Source of the DNA: Enterovibrio gelatinilyticus
GTDB taxonomy: Bacteria > Pseudomonadota > Gammaproteobacteria > Enterobacterales > Vibrionaceae
Direction: 5' to 3'
Assembly: GCF_028683095.1 (NCBI RefSeq)
Contig: NZ_JAJUBC010000032.1
Coordinates: 1 to 64,000, forward strand
DNA: 64,000 nucleotides
The translations under genes were made by a program, and so were the position numbers. This document shows, piece after piece, positions 41,425 to 50,415 of this stretch. Below the pieces are notes generated by a model. The model was not told the origin of the DNA. It made no database searches and saw nothing but the letters and a program-made list of their open reading frames with translations. Numbering within the stretch: the stretch's first letter is position 1; each line of letters begins with the position of its first letter.

Positions 41425-41685
41425 TTAAGAAGAGGTTTTAGAGCTACCCGATAGACGGTCACATAGACCTTCTGGTACGACGATGAATGCATCAGATTGT
41501 GCGTCTTTCGTTGAAGTACCAGCACATGAGCTCGTGTTGGTAGCACAGTCATTTTTACCGGCTTTCGCCACGCCGTAGCATTTCTCTTTTTCTGCCGCTT
41601 GAGCAACAGTGGTGGTTAATGTGGTAGCACCCACAGCAAGCAGACTAGTGACAGCAGCAGCGACAGCAAAATTCGTCTTTTTCAT
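41425..41685 (-). CDS. DUF2282 bufferin-type RiPP precursor peptide
   Basis: An 86-aa secreted precursor. A Sec-type signal peptide (cleavage probably after AQA, residue 30) is followed by a core with exactly four cysteines at 36, 47, 54 and 75 in the family pattern [31 protein letters not shown] and PEGLCDRL. In characterised bufferins the central cysteines are oxidised by the DUF692 enzyme, and the product binds copper in the periplasm. The start ATG follows GAGGAATTGAC. It is the first gene of the four-gene minus-strand operon. Confidence 0.9.
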   Translation of the reverse strand: MKKTNFAVAAAVTSLLAVGATTLTTTVAQAAEKEKCYGVAKAGKNDCATNTSSCAGTSTKDAQSDAFIVVPEGLCDRLSGSSKTSS

Positions 41686-41700
41686 GTCAATTCCTCATTG

Positions 41701-41718
41701 TAAGGACGGAGGTCCTTA
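41701..41718 (-). promoter_or_regulatory. Perfect dyad in the bufferin operon leader
   Basis: TAAGGAC-GGAG-GTCCTTA, a perfect 7-bp inverted repeat with a 4-nt centre, sits 16 bp upstream of the DUF2282 start. It may be a regulator-binding site or an mRNA hairpin next to the ribosome-binding site. The rest of the 41686-42062 gap is AT-rich and holds the uvrD control region at its right end. Confidence 0.5.
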
Positions 41719-42034
41719 GGATTATCAATTGATTAAAGATAGAGCCGTCTTCATAACGTGCTCACTTAAAAAGATAGGTGGAACATATGAAAACTTTCGC
41801 TACTGAGGTTATTTTTTACAAAAAATTAATAATCTGGTCGGTGCGCGATTATTTAACCTTATGATTTGTAATGCTTAAATATTATTTGTGAGCCGTGTGA
41901 ATAGTGAGGATGACAGCGCTAATCACAATGGCTCAGCCCAGAAGATTGCTCAAAACGTAAAGCTAATGCGTTTTTCCTCAGAATTTTGGTCTTAGGTTCG
42001 CACCTGAAAGTCACTTGGGTATATAATCTCCAAC

Positions 42035-42053
42035 CAGTGTATAAATAACCAGT
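42035..42053 (+). promoter_or_regulatory. Candidate LexA box at uvrD
   Basis: The sequence around 42036-42053 (AGTGTATAAATAACCAGT) fits the LexA consensus CTG-N10-CAG except for the first C, with an AT-rich centre. A TATAAT (42022-42027) lies just upstream, so LexA bound here would block the uvrD promoter. uvrD is an SOS gene in E. coli. Confidence 0.55.
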
Positions 42054-42062
42054 GAATGAACG

Positions 42063-44240
42063 ATGGACGTATCCCACCTGATCGACGGTCTTAACGACAA
42101 ACAACGCGAAGCCGTAGCCGCCCAGCTCGGCAACTATCTGGTGCTAGCGGGCGCGGGGAGTGGTAAAACCCGGGTGCTGGTTCATCGCATTGCATGGTTA
42201 ATGAAAGTCGAGCATGCCTCTCCGTTTTCTGTGTTGGCCGTGACTTTTACCAACAAAGCCGCTGCGGAAATGCGTGGTCGTATTGATCAATTGATGCAGG
42301 GCACATCCTCCGGTTTGTGGTGCGGTACATTCCACGGTTTGTGCCACCGCATTTTGCGTGCCCATCATCTTGATGCGAATTTGCCGCAAGATTTCCAGAT
42401 TCTGGATTCAGATGATCAGCAGCGTTTGCTGCGTCGTTTGATCAAAGCGCAAAATCTGGATGAGAAACATTGGCCTGCGCGTCAGGCGTCGTGGTACATC
42501 AACGCCAAAAAAGACGAAGGGCTACGCCCACACCATATTGATGCGCAATTTGATCCTGTCGAAAAGACGTGGTTGCGTGTGTACAGCGCCTACCAAGAAG
42601 CTTGTGACCGAGCGGGGTTGGTGGATTTTGCTGAACTCCTATTGCGTTGCCATGAGTTGCTGCGTGATAAAACCCATATCCGAGAGCATTATCAGGCGCG
42701 TTTCCAGCATATTCTGGTGGACGAATTCCAAGATACCAACAACATCCAATACGCGTGGCTTCGCATGATGGCGGGGACACAAGCCAATGTGATGATTGTG
42801 GGTGATGATGACCAGTCAATTTACGGCTGGCGCGGCGCGAAAATTGAGAACATTCAACGATTCCTCGACGATTTTGTAGGCGCACAAACGATTCGTTTGG
42901 AGCAGAACTACCGTTCAACGGGCAACATTCTGAAAGCGTCTAACCACCTCATTACTAATAACGCCGAGCGCATGGGTAAGAGCCTATGGACCGATGGTCA
43001 AGAAGGTGAATTGATCTCTGTATACAGTGCGTTTAACGAGTTAGATGAAGCGCGTTTTGTCGTCGGTAAAATCAAATCGTGGCATGACGATGGCGGCGCA
43101 TTGAATGATTGCGCCATGCTATACCGTAATAACGCCCAATCACGTGTATTGGAAGAAGCCTTGATTCAAGCGGGTCTGCCGTATCGCATATACGGTGGCA
43201 TGCGATTCTTCGAACGCCAAGAAATCAAAGATGCGTTGGCGTACCTACGTTTGATGGCGAACCGTTTTGACGACGCTGCTTTTGAACGCGTGGTAAACAC
43301 ACCCACCCGTGGCCTCGGAGATCGTACCTTGGAGACCATTCGTTTGGCGGCGCGTGATCGCGGTGCCACGATGTGGGAGGCGAGCGTTCAGCTATTGGAA
43401 GAGCAAGTCTTGGCGGGGCGCGCGGCGAATTCATTGCGTCGTTTTGTCGAGTTGGTGAATGCGTTGGAAGACGACACCCGTGAAATGGCACTGTTCCAGC
43501 AAACGGACTACGTGATCCAGAACTCGGGATTACGCGCTATGTACGAAGCTGAGAAAGGCGAGAAAGCCCAAGCACGTATCGATAACTTGGAAGAGCTGGT
43601 GACGGCAACGCGACAATACGAAGTGCCTGAAGAAGTGCAAGAAGACATGTCGCCACTGTCGGCGTTCTTGTCTCATGCAGCACTGGAGGCGGGTGAAGGG
43701 CAAGCTGATGAGTTCGAAGATGCCGTCCAGTTAATGACGCTTCACAGTGCCAAAGGGTTGGAATTCCCAATGGTGTTTATGGTGGGTGTTGAAGAGGGCA
43801 TGTTCCCAAGCCAGATGTCTTCTGAAGAGGCGGGTCGACTCGAAGAAGAGCGTCGTCTTTGCTATGTGGGTATGACGCGCGCCATGCAAAAACTCTACAT
43901 TACCCACGCAGAAATGCGTCGTGTGTATGGCAAAGACATGTTCCACAAAGCGTCTCGATTCATTCGTGAATTGCCAGAAGAGTGCATGGAAGAAGTGCGC
44001 ATGCGTGCCAAGGTGACACGCCCTGCGGCTGCGAGTGGTCGATTCTCACAAACCCAATCTCAGCAGAACTTCAACCAAACGGGCTTTAATTTAGGCCAGC
44101 GTGTGCAGCATCCTAAGTTTGGTGAAGGCACCATCATTAATTTTGAAGGCAGTGGTAACCAAAGCCGTGTGCAGGTGGCGTTTAACGGTGAGGGTATCAA
44201 GTGGTTGGTGACACAATATGCCAAGCTTGAAGTTATGTAA
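42063..44240 (+). CDS. uvrD: DNA helicase II UvrD
   Basis: A superfamily 1A 3'-5' helicase for nucleotide-excision and mismatch repair. The 725-aa protein has Walker A AGAGSGKTRVL near residue 30, TFTNKAAAEMR, DEFQDTNNIQ near 220, GDDDQSIYGWRGA, QNYRSTGNIL, TLHSAKGLEFPMVF and YVGMTRAMQKLYIT. The C-terminal RVQHPKFGEGTIINFEG block separates UvrD from Rep. A candidate LexA site precedes it and a terminator follows. Confidence 0.98.
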   Translation: MDVSHLIDGLNDKQREAVAAQLGNYLVLAGAGSGKTRVLVHRIAWLMKVEHASPFSVLAVTFTNKAAAEMRGRIDQLMQGTSSGLWCGTFHGLCHRILRAHHLDANLPQDFQILDSDDQQRLLRRLIKAQNLDEKHWPARQASWYINAKKDEGLRPHHIDAQFDPVEKTWLRVYSAYQEACDRAGLVDFAELLLRCHELLRDKTHIREHYQARFQHILVDEFQDTNNIQYAWLRMMAGTQANVMIVGDDDQSIYGWRGAKIENIQRFLDDFVGAQTIRLEQNYRSTGNILKASNHLITNNAERMGKSLWTDGQEGELISVYSAFNELDEARFVVGKIKSWHDDGGALNDCAMLYRNNAQSRVLEEALIQAGLPYRIYGGMRFFERQEIKDALAYLRLMANRFDDAAFERVVNTPTRGLGDRTLETIRLAARDRGATMWEASVQLLEEQVLAGRAANSLRRFVELVNALEDDTREMALFQQTDYVIQNSGLRAMYEAEKGEKAQARIDNLEELVTATRQYEVPEEVQEDMSPLSAFLSHAALEAGEGQADEFEDAVQLMTLHSAKGLEFPMVFMVGVEEGMFPSQMSSEEAGRLEEERRLCYVGMTRAMQKLYITHAEMRRVYGKDMFHKASRFIRELPEECMEEVRMRAKVTRPAAASGRFSQTQSQQNFNQTGFNLGQRVQHPKFGEGTIINFEGSGNQSRVQVAFNGEGIKWLVTQYAKLEVM

Positions 44241-44308
44241 GGCTTGAGCCTTTTGAAAGCGGTAATTGACTGGCAAAGCTAAACCAAGCTTCATCAAGAG
44301 ACATAAAG

Positions 44309-44337
44309 AAAAAGGGAGGCTGAATGCCTCCCTTTTT
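44309..44337. terminator. Terminator after uvrD
   Basis: AAAAAGGGAGGC (44309-44320) pairs with GCCTCCCTTTTT (44326-44337) around a 5-nt loop. A and T runs on both sides let it serve the converging DUF2780 gene too. Confidence 0.92.
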
Positions 44338-44397
44338 GATGCTTGAGCGTTGCTGATTTTTTTTGAGTGCTTTCTTTAGCGGCGGAGCACGGAGCAA

Positions 44398-44895
44398 TTA
44401 AGCCGCTTGACCCCAAAGGCTTGATAGCGAACCTAACAACGAATCACTGGCTCCTTGCTCACCAAGGTACTTCAAGATCACCGGCGCATATTGGGTCACC
44501 ATGGTAGGGTCTAACCCTAGCGCGTCGAACACTTTGTTCACCGACTCCATGTTATTTAGCATGCTGCCTAGATCGCCAGGAATGGCGCCAGTTAGAGAGT
44601 CCAAACCTGGAACCATCTTCGTGAGCTCGCTTGCTTGATCTGTACCAAGTTCTTGATACGCCATTGCCAGTAATGCGCCAGCGCCACCCGCGGCTTGATC
44701 GTCGTTGACGTTGAGATCGCTTGAAAGCAGAGACGTGAGTGGGTTATCTGCCGCTTCTTTGCTGACGCCAGTCATCAGATTGCTGGCTTCTTTTTTTGCA
44801 TCACCCACCAAACTGTCCAAACTCAGTGCATGTGCCGGCATGGCCGCAGCGATCAATACGGCGGAAAGTGCCATCACATTTAATTTACGTAACAT
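44398..44895 (-). CDS. DUF2780 (VcgC/VcgE-like) secreted protein
   Basis: A 165-aa protein with a Sec signal peptide (MLRKLNVMALSAVLIAAAMP, cleavage near AHA, residue 23) and a helical domain rich in Gly, Ala, Leu and Ser (GGAGALLAMAYQELG, then PGLDSLTG and LGSMLNNMESVNKVFDALGL). This resembles the DUF2780 family common in Vibrio. No function is known. ATG 44895 follows AGGAGGAGCACC; the longer frame to 44916 lacks a site. It lies 30 bp after ggt on the same strand. Confidence 0.8.
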   Translation of the reverse strand: MLRKLNVMALSAVLIAAAMPAHALSLDSLVGDAKKEASNLMTGVSKEAADNPLTSLLSSDLNVNDDQAAGGAGALLAMAYQELGTDQASELTKMVPGLDSLTGAIPGDLGSMLNNMESVNKVFDALGLDPTMVTQYAPVILKYLGEQGASDSLLGSLSSLWGQAA

Positions 44896-44925
44896 GGTGC
44901 TCCTCCTGAGGGGCATTAATTTCGG

Positions 44926-46710
44926 CTACTTGGCCGTGACCAATCCTTCGCGCCTTGGGTCGGCTCCGCCTTCCAAGGTGCCACTATCGATTACAATACC
45001 GTGTATACCTGAAGTTAAGTCACGAATATTCACTTTATATCCCATCTGTTCAAGTGCTGGTTTGAAACTTTCCGCGTCAGTCCCTGCTTCAAGATCATAA
45101 GTGCCAAATCGGTTGACGAGGTGGGGTAAATCGATGGCGGATTGGATATCTAGGCCCCAATCAAGGTGCGCGACCAATGTTTTGGCAACATAGCCGATAA
45201 TGCGGCTTCCGCCTGGAGAGCCAACTGCCATATAAGGCTTACCGTCTCGCATCACGATGGTGGGAGCCATGGATGAGCGTGGGCGTTTACCCGGCTCTAC
45301 GCGGTTCGCAATGGGTATGCCATCTTTGTGAGTTGCAAAGGAGAAATCGGTCAGCTCATTATTGAGTAGGAAGCCTCGCGTCATCAGACGCGAGCCGAAG
45401 CCGTTCTCAATCGTGGTGGTGATCGACACAATGTTGCCCGCTTTATCCACGATGGAGAAATGGCTGGTGGACGGTAATTCGATGGACTGGTCATCAGCCC
45501 GCGGTGGTGTGTGCTTGGCATGGCTAAATTGGGGTACGCCGGGGGCGATATCTGTCATGGCACCCTCTTCGGGAATGAGTGCCGCACGTGCTTTTAGGTA
45601 TGCAGGAGCCAATAAGCCTTCTGTCGGTACGGGGACAAAGTCTGCATCGGCAATGTAACGCCCGCGATCGGCGAAGGCCAAACGTGAAGCATCACCGAGC
45701 AAACGCCAACTCTCTGGGTTGTCTTTACCCAGGGTTTTCATAGGAAAGTGACTGACGATGCCAAGGATTTGACCAACGGTTATACCGCCAGAGGTGGGCG
45801 GACCCATGCCGCACACTCGATATTGGTGGTAAGGGGCGCAAACGGGCTCACGCTCAATGATGCGGTAGTTTGCGAGATCATCTTTACTCAATACACCAGG
45901 GTTGCCGGCGGCGCGTTGCACGGTGGCGACGATGTCATCCGCGATAGGACCTTGATAGAAATTGTCGATATCTTCGGCCACCATTTTTAAAGTGCTGGCG
46001 TACTCTAGGTTCACTAAGCGATCGCCAATGTTTAGTGGGTGACCGTTGTTGTCAAAGAAGTATTGATGCGTGGCGGGATAGCGACGCAACCTGTCGGCAT
46101 CTCCTTCAATCAGTGCCGCTAAACGAGGGGATACTTCAAAACCGGATTGGGCCAATTCGATGGCAGGCGTCAGTACTGCTCGCCACGATAAGTTCCCATA
46201 TTTGGCGTGGGTGTCGTGCATCAAACGCAGTGTGCCAGGTGTGCCTACGGAGCGGCCTCCCACAACGGCATCATAAAATTTAAGTGGCTCACCGTTTTCG
46301 TTGAGAAATAGTTTAGGTGTGGCGTCCATTGGCGCGGTTTCGCGACCATCGAAGGTAGTGAGCGCTTGTGCCTTGTTGTCCCAATATACTAAAAATGCGC
46401 CGCCACCAATTCCAGAGCTTTGTGGTTCAACTAAACCCAGAACGGTTTGCACGGTAACCATCGCATCGATGGCATTGCCGCCTGATTTTAGAATGGCTTC
46501 AGCGGCTTTACTGGCATGAGGGTTGGCTGATGCGACCATCCACTCAGTGCCTTTTACGCTTTTGCGCATTACGCTACCGGTGGCAAGTTCAGGGGCCACC
46601 GCATCGGTAATTTGACCTTCTGTGGTGGCGTTCGTGGTACCAGTCATCATCAAACTAAGCACGAATACAGGTGCCAATGTGGAGAAAAGTCGGGAAGAGG
46701 GTCGTTTCAT
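44926..46710 (-). CDS. ggt: Gamma-glutamyltranspeptidase
   Basis: A periplasmic N-terminal-nucleophile enzyme that hydrolyses or transfers the gamma-glutamyl group of glutathione. The 594-aa precursor has a signal peptide (residues 1-28), HASKAAEAILKSGGNAIDAM near 55, and self-cleavage before the Thr of PSTSHFSIVD (about residue 413), which forms the small subunit. GSPGGSRIIGYV lies near 500. ATG 46710 is chosen because AAGGA precedes it and it starts the signal peptide; a longer frame to 46857 is not needed. Confidence 0.95.
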   Translation of the reverse strand: MKRPSSRLFSTLAPVFVLSLMMTGTTNATTEGQITDAVAPELATGSVMRKSVKGTEWMVASANPHASKAAEAILKSGGNAIDAMVTVQTVLGLVEPQSSGIGGGAFLVYWDNKAQALTTFDGRETAPMDATPKLFLNENGEPLKFYDAVVGGRSVGTPGTLRLMHDTHAKYGNLSWRAVLTPAIELAQSGFEVSPRLAALIEGDADRLRRYPATHQYFFDNNGHPLNIGDRLVNLEYASTLKMVAEDIDNFYQGPIADDIVATVQRAAGNPGVLSKDDLANYRIIEREPVCAPYHQYRVCGMGPPTSGGITVGQILGIVSHFPMKTLGKDNPESWRLLGDASRLAFADRGRYIADADFVPVPTEGLLAPAYLKARAALIPEEGAMTDIAPGVPQFSHAKHTPPRADDQSIELPSTSHFSIVDKAGNIVSITTTIENGFGSRLMTRGFLLNNELTDFSFATHKDGIPIANRVEPGKRPRSSMAPTIVMRDGKPYMAVGSPGGSRIIGYVAKTLVAHLDWGLDIQSAIDLPHLVNRFGTYDLEAGTDAESFKPALEQMGYKVNIRDLTSGIHGIVIDSGTLEGGADPRREGLVTAK

Positions 46711-46844
46711 TCGAATTCCTTTTAACGCCAAGATGGTCAGTCTCTGAGTATAGTTCGGCAATGGACGATAAGGGTGTCGGATTAACGAGGCAATGGGTGA
46801 AAATCGCCAGTAAAGGCAGCAGGATAGGAAGATCGCAAGCGCAT

Positions 46845-46870
46845 AAAAAAACGGCACCTTACGGTACCGT
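46845..46870 (-). terminator. rarD terminator
   Basis: On the minus strand ACGGTACC pairs with GGTGCCGT (one T-G pair) around GTAA and is followed by seven T (46851-46845). Confidence 0.88.
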
Positions 46871-46890
46871 TCCTTTCAATTACAGTGAGA

Positions 46891-47790
46891 TTAGGACTGG
46901 GCCCGTTGTTTCTTCTGGTGCCTGATGGCGTCGAAGGTAAAAATGACGAGTGCCGTCCAGATGAAGATAAATGTCGTGGCTTTGTCGGCAGTGAAAGGCT
47001 CGGCATAAAGACCCACGGCCAAAAAAAACATAATGGTTGGGCCGATGTATTGGAAAAAGCCCAGCGTTGATAAGCGCAATTTGGTGGCAGCGCCGTTAAA
47101 GCACAACAACGGTAAGGTTGTGACGATACCTGCGGCAATCAGTAGCAGGTTCATGCTCCAACTGTTGTCGAGCATGTTTGAGGTCGCGCTGTCGGCAATA
47201 AAGAACAAATAAATGGCTGATGCTGGCAATAACACCGCGGTTTCAATGAACAATCCGGTGGCTGCATCCACATTAATTTTTTTACGCAACAGACCGTAAC
47301 AACCAAAGCTGCTGGCTAATACCAGAGCTACCCATGGTAGTGAACCAAAGGTAATGACCTGAATGGCGACCCCTGAAAAGGCTAAGACGACGGCAATCCA
47401 TTGTAAGCGGCGAAAGCGCTCACCCAAAAATACCATGCCGAGCACCACGTTGATTAACGGGTTGATGAAGTAGCCAAGGCTTGCGTCTAACATGAGGTTG
47501 TTGCCCACGGCCCATATGAAAATGAGCCAGTTGGCGGCAATAACTAAGGCCGTGATGGTTAAAAGTGCTAAACGCTTGGTATCTTTGAGTAGCAGCTTGA
47601 CGCGGGCAAAGCTGCCACTCATTTTCACTATGATGGCGAGAAAGAAAAACGACCACAGCACACGGTGCATCACGACTTCCAATGCCGGGACGTCAGTTAA
47701 CGCTTTAAAGTAGATAGGGGCGATACCCCACATGGTGTAGGCGCCAAGGGCGAGCAGTACGCCTCTGCGTGTTTGTTGCGCATCATTCAC
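46891..47790 (-). CDS. rarD: RarD, EamA-family transporter
   Basis: A 299-aa inner-membrane transporter with ten hydrophobic segments and the RarD signatures RRGVLLALGAYTMWGIAPIY, VMHRVLWSFFFL, NWLIFIWAVGNN and LGYFINPLINVVLGMVFLGE. E. coli RarD was linked to chloramphenicol sensitivity; the natural substrate is unsettled. The start codon is GTG 47790 with only a weak upstream site. A leader ORF and terminator-like hairpin precede it (47783-47899). Confidence 0.93.
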   Translation of the reverse strand: MNDAQQTRRGVLLALGAYTMWGIAPIYFKALTDVPALEVVMHRVLWSFFFLAIIVKMSGSFARVKLLLKDTKRLALLTITALVIAANWLIFIWAVGNNLMLDASLGYFINPLINVVLGMVFLGERFRRLQWIAVVLAFSGVAIQVITFGSLPWVALVLASSFGCYGLLRKKINVDAATGLFIETAVLLPASAIYLFFIADSATSNMLDNSWSMNLLLIAAGIVTTLPLLCFNGAATKLRLSTLGFFQYIGPTIMFFLAVGLYAEPFTADKATTFIFIWTALVIFTFDAIRHQKKQRAQS

Positions 47791-47899
47791 TGCGAGATCT
47801 CAACATTCGATTTAGGACAAAGAGCAAAAACCGCCAAAAGGCGGTGCGGGCAGCGAAAAATAAGGGGTATTCATGGTTGGCATGGTGTGTAAGTGCCAT
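47783..47899 (-). promoter_or_regulatory. Possible attenuation leader of rarD (38-aa ORF over a terminator hairpin)
   Basis: Read on the minus strand, an ORF starting MALTHHANHEYPLFFAARTA is rich in Phe and other aromatic residues, and ends overlapping the rarD GTG. Inside it ACCGCC (47845-47840) pairs with GGCGGT (47835-47830) around TTTT, followed by TTTT, an intrinsic-terminator shape 40 nt before rarD. The terminator is inside the ORF, so its codons (Thr-Ala-Phe-Trp-Arg-Phe) partly reflect the hairpin. The ribosome-binding site is poor. Leader peptide status is tentative. Confidence 0.45.
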
Positions 47900-48072
47900 A
47901 TTTCCATCAAATCTAAACGGTTTGGCTGCAACAATCAGTATATGGAGGATGCATGACTATGCACACCTTTAAGGTGACATATTGTTGAGAAAATCGTGTG
48001 CGACGACAGCATGGCTTTCAACATGAGCGTTGGGCGTTTAGAATGAGCGCCAATTCATAGTTGAGAGGTATC

Positions 48073-49923
48073 ATGACCGTAACTGACTCGGCCGCGCAAA
48101 CGCCGGAACTTGCACAAGATGAATCTGTTTTGCAGTCGGTGTTTGGCTATCACAGCTACCGAGACGGTCAAAAAGAAATCATTGATGCCGCGATCGCGGG
48201 TCAAGATTGCCTTGTCATCATGCCAACAGGCGGCGGTAAGAGCCTGTGTTACCAAATTCCTGCTTTGGTGCGGGAAGGTGTGACGATCGTTATCTCTCCA
48301 CTGATCTCACTGATGAAAGATCAGGTCGATCAACTGCTCGCCAACGGCGTGCAAGCTGCGTGTATTAACTCATCAATGCTCCCAGAAGCTCAGGCGGCAA
48401 CGTGGCAATCGCTGCGTGAAGGAAACTTGTCATTGTTGTACGTGTCGCCGGAACGCGTACTGATGCGTGATTTCATTGAGCGTTTACAGACCACCAAGAT
48501 TGGCCTAATCGCTGTCGATGAAGCGCACTGTATCTCTCAGTGGGGACACGATTTCCGTCCTGAGTACGCTCAACTTGGCTGCTTGAAACAGCATTTTCCT
48601 GATGTGCCTGTGATGGCTTTGACCGCCACGGCGGATGACACCACTCGTCAGGATATTTGTTCTCGTCTTGCTTTAGATGCACCCCATACCTTTCTTGGTA
48701 GTTTCGATCGCCCCAATATTCGCTATACCTTGATCGAAAAGCACAAACCGTTGGCGCAAGTGACTCAGTTTCTCGCCGGACAAAGCGGGCAAAGTGGCAT
48801 CATTTATTGCAGCAGCCGTAAGAAAGTCGAGCAAGTGGCAGAAAAGTTGTGCGACCAAAACCTGCGCGCAGCCGCTTATCATGCGGGCATGAGCAACGAA
48901 CAGCGTGCTTGGGTGCAAGAAGCTTTTCAGCGAGACGACGTACAAATCGTGGTGGCGACCGTCGCGTTTGGAATGGGTATTAATAAGCCCAATGTGCGTT
49001 TCGTGGTGCATCACGATATTCCCCGCAATATTGAATCTTATTATCAGGAAACCGGACGCGCTGGGCGCGACGGCTTGCCTGCTGAAGCTGTGATGTTCTA
49101 TGACCCGTCAGACATCGGCTGGTTGCATCGTTGCTTGGAAGAGAAACCGGAAGGACCGCAAAAACAGGTTGAAAGCCATAAGCTTAACGCCATGGGCGCA
49201 TTTGCTGAAGCGCTCACCTGTCGTCGCTTGGTGTTGCTGAACTACTTTGGCGAATACCGGGAGAAACCTTGCGGAAACTGTGATATTTGCTTAGATCCTC
49301 CCACCTTATTTGATGGCACTGAGCAGGCACAAAAAGCGCTGTCTTGCGTGTATCGCGTTAATCAAAGCTTTGGTGTGGGTTACACGGTTGAAGTGCTGCG
49401 TGGTATGCAAAATCAGCGCGTGAAAGAGCACGGTCACGATAAAATCAGTACCTATGGCTTGGGTAAAGACCACAGCCACGAGTATTGGGTGAGTATTTTT
49501 CGCCAGCTGATCCACCGTGGCTATTTAATGCAAAACATTGCACGAAGCTCAGTGTTACAACTGACCGAAGAAGCACGCCCTGTGTTGCGTGGTGAAACGG
49601 CACTGGAGTTGGCTGTGCCTCGTTTGGGCCTGTCGCCTCGAAGCAAAGCCGATAAACTGGGTAAGCGAAACTACGATAAGAAGCTGTTTGCCAAGCTGCG
49701 TAAGCTACGTAAGGCCATCGCGGATCAAGAAGATATTCCACCATATGTGGTGTTTAACGACGCGACCTTGATTGAAATGGCCGAAATGATCCCGACATCG
49801 CAAGGTGAACTGCTAGCCGTGAATGGCGTGGGCCAGCGCAAACTTGAAAAATACGGCAATGCATTTTTGGATGTGATTGAAGATCACATCACCCTCAATC
49901 CGGATGATGTGAGTTATGGATAA
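48073..49923 (+). CDS. recQ: ATP-dependent DNA helicase RecQ
   Basis: A superfamily 2 3'-5' helicase of the RecF recombination pathway. The 616-aa protein has Walker [17 protein letters not shown] near residue 49, [17 protein letters not shown] near 149, [12 protein letters not shown], the RQC zinc cysteines ([13 protein letters not shown], then CGNCDIC, about 382-408) and an HRDC domain at the end. ATG 48073 has GAGAGG upstream and is preferred to the TTG at 48061. It overlaps the next gene by 8 nt. Confidence 0.97.
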   Translation: MTVTDSAAQTPELAQDESVLQSVFGYHSYRDGQKEIIDAAIAGQDCLVIMPTGGGKSLCYQIPALVREGVTIVISPLISLMKDQVDQLLANGVQAACINSSMLPEAQAATWQSLREGNLSLLYVSPERVLMRDFIERLQTTKIGLIAVDEAHCISQWGHDFRPEYAQLGCLKQHFPDVPVMALTATADDTTRQDICSRLALDAPHTFLGSFDRPNIRYTLIEKHKPLAQVTQFLAGQSGQSGIIYCSSRKKVEQVAEKLCDQNLRAAAYHAGMSNEQRAWVQEAFQRDDVQIVVATVAFGMGINKPNVRFVVHHDIPRNIESYYQETGRAGRDGLPAEAVMFYDPSDIGWLHRCLEEKPEGPQKQVESHKLNAMGAFAEALTCRRLVLLNYFGEYREKPCGNCDICLDPPTLFDGTEQAQKALSCVYRVNQSFGVGYTVEVLRGMQNQRVKEHGHDKISTYGLGKDHSHEYWVSIFRQLIHRGYLMQNIARSSVLQLTEEARPVLRGETALELAVPRLGLSPRSKADKLGKRNYDKKLFAKLRKLRKAIADQEDIPPYVVFNDATLIEMAEMIPTSQGELLAVNGVGQRKLEKYGNAFLDVIEDHITLNPDDVSYG

Positions 49924-50230
49924 CCCCGATTTTGTGTTAACCCTCTTTGATGCCCATGAAGGGCGTTTGGTGATTGCCGCGAATGCGTTGGATTTCGACA
50001 ATGCGGCGTCTTACTTAAACACATTCTGTGAGCTCATCGGCGCTACACCTGAAGACAAACAGACAGACGCGGATTTGCATACGTGGCTTGTGGACTTTGA
50101 AGGGGTGACGTTTTTGCTCAAAGCCGAGCATTACAGCGCCAGCATTTGGCTAGAACGTCTTGGTCAAGATGGGGATGACGAGCTCGCTTTTTTGCAACGG
50201 TGGCTCAGTCAACAACTGCCTGTTTCCTGA
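49916..50230 (+). CDS. DUF3630-like small protein
   Basis: A 104-aa acidic cytoplasmic protein ([20 protein letters not shown] start; [20 protein letters not shown] in the middle). Its size and position right after recQ fit the uncharacterised DUF3630 group of Vibrio-like bacteria, but the family call is from memory. It overlaps recQ by 8 nt and is probably co-translated with it. No motif suggests an activity. Confidence 0.7.
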   Translation: MDNPDFVLTLFDAHEGRLVIAANALDFDNAASYLNTFCELIGATPEDKQTDADLHTWLVDFEGVTFLLKAEHYSASIWLERLGQDGDDELAFLQRWLSQQLPVS

Positions 50231-50266
50231 GAAAACCGAAGTACTCAGTTCCCTTCGCAAAGGCGG

Positions 50267-50294
50267 TTGGCAAGCGCATAATTTGCTGTATAAT
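50267..50294 (+). promoter_or_regulatory. Putative sigma-70 promoter for yhhQ
   Basis: TTGGCA (50267-50272), a 16-bp spacer and a perfect TATAAT (50289-50294) lie about 80 bp before the preQ1 riboswitch. Confidence 0.6.
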
Positions 50295-50378
50295 TCGCCA
50301 CCTTCTTTATGGTGCTATGTGCAACATGAAGTCGATAAAATCACGTGTCGAGCCGAAGGCTTGGCATAAATAGTACGT

Positions 50379-50409
50379 TTGGGTTCCCTCGCCCCCAATG
50401 ACAAAAAGG
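50379..50409 (+). promoter_or_regulatory. preQ1-I riboswitch
   Basis: P1 is TTGGG (50379-50383) pairing with CCCAA (50394-50398). The 10-nt loop begins TTC, then CCT (50387-50389), then C (50390), the base expected to pair with preQ1. The tail ACAAAAAGG provides the A-rich strand, and its AGG (50407-50409) can pair with CCT to form P2. This closely follows preQ1-I aptamers. The AAGG held in P2 is also the yhhQ Shine-Dalgarno, so control is probably translational. It sits directly before a queuosine-precursor transporter. Confidence 0.88.
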
Positions 50410-50415
50410 TTCACA

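Noticed and set aside
41701-41730. MerR-type promoter (TTGATA, 20-bp spacer with the dyad, TACAAT) for the bufferin operon
   Set aside because: Transcription from it would start within or after the GAGGA ribosome-binding site, leaving a nearly leaderless mRNA. The dyad is kept as a feature but the promoter is not.
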